Shown here: positions 42,746-43,085 of the stretch, piece after piece | How positions within the stretch are numbered: the stretch's first letter is position 1 | Layout: each line of letters opens with the position of its first letter | Assembly: GCA_014584465.1 (NCBI GenBank) | Contig: JACTMU010000024.1 | Coordinates: forward strand, 1 to 43,085 | Reading direction: 5' to 3' | From: Pseudomonadota bacterium | GTDB lineage: Bacteria; Bdellovibrionota; Bdellovibrionia; Bdellovibrionales; JACTMU01 | Length of the DNA stretch: 43,085 nt | Made by a program: the position numbers and the translations under genes | Notes under the pieces: model-generated | Databases searched by the model: none | Seen by the model: only the letters and a program-made list of their open reading frames with translations | Told to the model about the DNA's origin: nothing

Positions 42746-42988
42746 TCATCGAACTTTAAAGTATCGCCTACGCCTATCAACCAATTCCTTAGGGGCAACC
42801 TCCTGAGCGGCACTCCACTTCAAGAGACTGTCGCGACTAAAAACAAGTCGCGAGCCATGCTTTCGATATGGGACCTTCTGTTTGTGGACCCATGAATAGA
42901 CCGTGGCGACTTTCACCTGAAGGAAATCTGCCGCTTGGCTTACATTTAAAAGATCGTCATTTTTTACTTCGCAATTCATATCGAACAT
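42746..42988 (-). CDS. Excisionase/MerR-type helix-turn-helix protein
   Basis: The 80-residue product contains LLNVSQAADFLQVKVATVYSW followed by the wing KVPYRKHGSRLVFSRDSLLKW, the classic single-domain HTH_17/excisionase fold. Small proteins of this kind bind next to attachment sites and direct excision by the neighbouring integrase. ATG 42988 or ATG 42979 could be the start; neither has a clear ribosome-binding site. It is immediately upstream of the integrase gene. Confidence 0.85.
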   Translation of the reverse strand: MFDMNCEVKNDDLLNVSQAADFLQVKVATVYSWVHKQKVPYRKHGSRLVFSRDSLLKWSAAQEVAPKELVDRRRRYFKVR

Positions 42989-42995
42989 TCAACAA

Positions 42996-43079
42996 CCACC
43001 GGCTGGAAAGCCGGTGGAATGTTCTGCCGGCTAAAGCCGGTTTGATATTGGGCCTAAAGGCCCTTCCGGCTTAAGCCGG
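42996..43079. repeat. Array of four GC-rich palindromic hairpins
   Basis: Four palindromes follow in series: a 9-bp stem with a GGAA loop (42996-43017), CCGGCTAAAGCCGG (43027-43040), GGGCCTAAAGGCCC (43050-43063) and CCGGCTTAAGCCGG (43066-43079). Three share the CCGGCT/AGCCGG core. They lie just upstream of the excisionase-like gene and may continue past the window edge. They could be a REP-like array, recombinase arm sites or an att region. Confidence 0.7.
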
Positions 43080-43085
43080 CTATTC

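Noticed and set aside
42996-43079. CRISPR array
   Set aside because: The repeated units are short palindromes with tiny loops and no spacers of uniform length, so they are hairpins rather than CRISPR repeats.
39375-43085. Direct repeat of the tRNA-Ser 3' end as an attR site
   Set aside because: I looked for the T-arm/acceptor end of either tRNA-Ser further right and did not see it. The element may end beyond the window or use another att sequence.

Overview
The window looks like a chromosomal segment of a Gram-negative bacterium with a Deltaproteobacteria/Bdellovibrionota flavour. That placement is an inference. It rests on the sigma-54 activator, several lipoproteins with Cys lipoboxes, an MsbA-type lipid exporter, a CCA-encoding tRNA-Met, and family styles that I associate with Bdellovibrio relatives. 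GC content is moderate, and most genes sit in tight, overlapping operons. The right-hand end, from about 39.33 kb onward, is an integrated element with a different, more AT-rich style.

Layout. (1) 0.37-5.06 kb, minus strand: a pantothenate/coenzyme A operon in the transcription order DUF2520 protein, panB, panC, coaBC, coaX, panD. No classical ketopantoate reductase is present; the DUF2520 Rossmann protein stands where it would be expected. (2) 5.3-13.0 kb, minus strand: an Rrf2/NsrR-like regulator, then pepP, a MetE/UroD-fold protein and glpD in a coupled run, then xseA, xseB and a patatin-like lipoprotein whose catalytic Ser is replaced by Glu, plus a small membrane protein. (3) 13.4-15.5 kb, plus strand: a large exported coiled-coil protein of unknown function. 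(4) 15.8-23.2 kb, plus strand: PBP1A, uvrA and an msbA-like exporter as an overlapping operon. (5) 23.2-28.2 kb: a 107-bp hairpin-forming repeat, a sigma-54 activator, a protein of unknown function, and a convergent pair of lipoprotein genes. (6) 28.3-32.8 kb: tRNA-Met, a second, inverted copy of the repeat, two decayed gene remnants (one PilZ-like), and an iron/polyamine-type ABC importer. (7) 33.0-39.2 kb, plus strand: hemB-hemL-hemE-hemN followed by a GT39/PMT-family membrane glycosyltransferase.

(8) 39.33-43.085 kb: the element. It begins at a tRNA-Ser(GGA) gene cut off just after the anticodon loop. A complete, divergent tRNA-Ser(GGA) follows about 130 bp further on. Next comes a leader with two adjoining perfect 10-bp palindromes and three helically phased TCTGGAT repeats. 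It precedes a translationally coupled two-gene operon whose first product resembles the AbiGi abortive-infection family and whose second product I cannot assign. A convergent tyrosine recombinase and an excisionase-type helix-turn-helix protein follow. The window ends in an array of four GC-rich palindromes. The two-gene operon is the best candidate here for an undescribed (phage-defence) system.

The core operons fit together as housekeeping: CoA synthesis, glycerol-3-phosphate oxidation, exonuclease VII, peptidoglycan synthesis, nucleotide excision repair, lipid export, heme synthesis and envelope glycosylation. No CRISPR array, rRNA or insertion-sequence transposase was seen.
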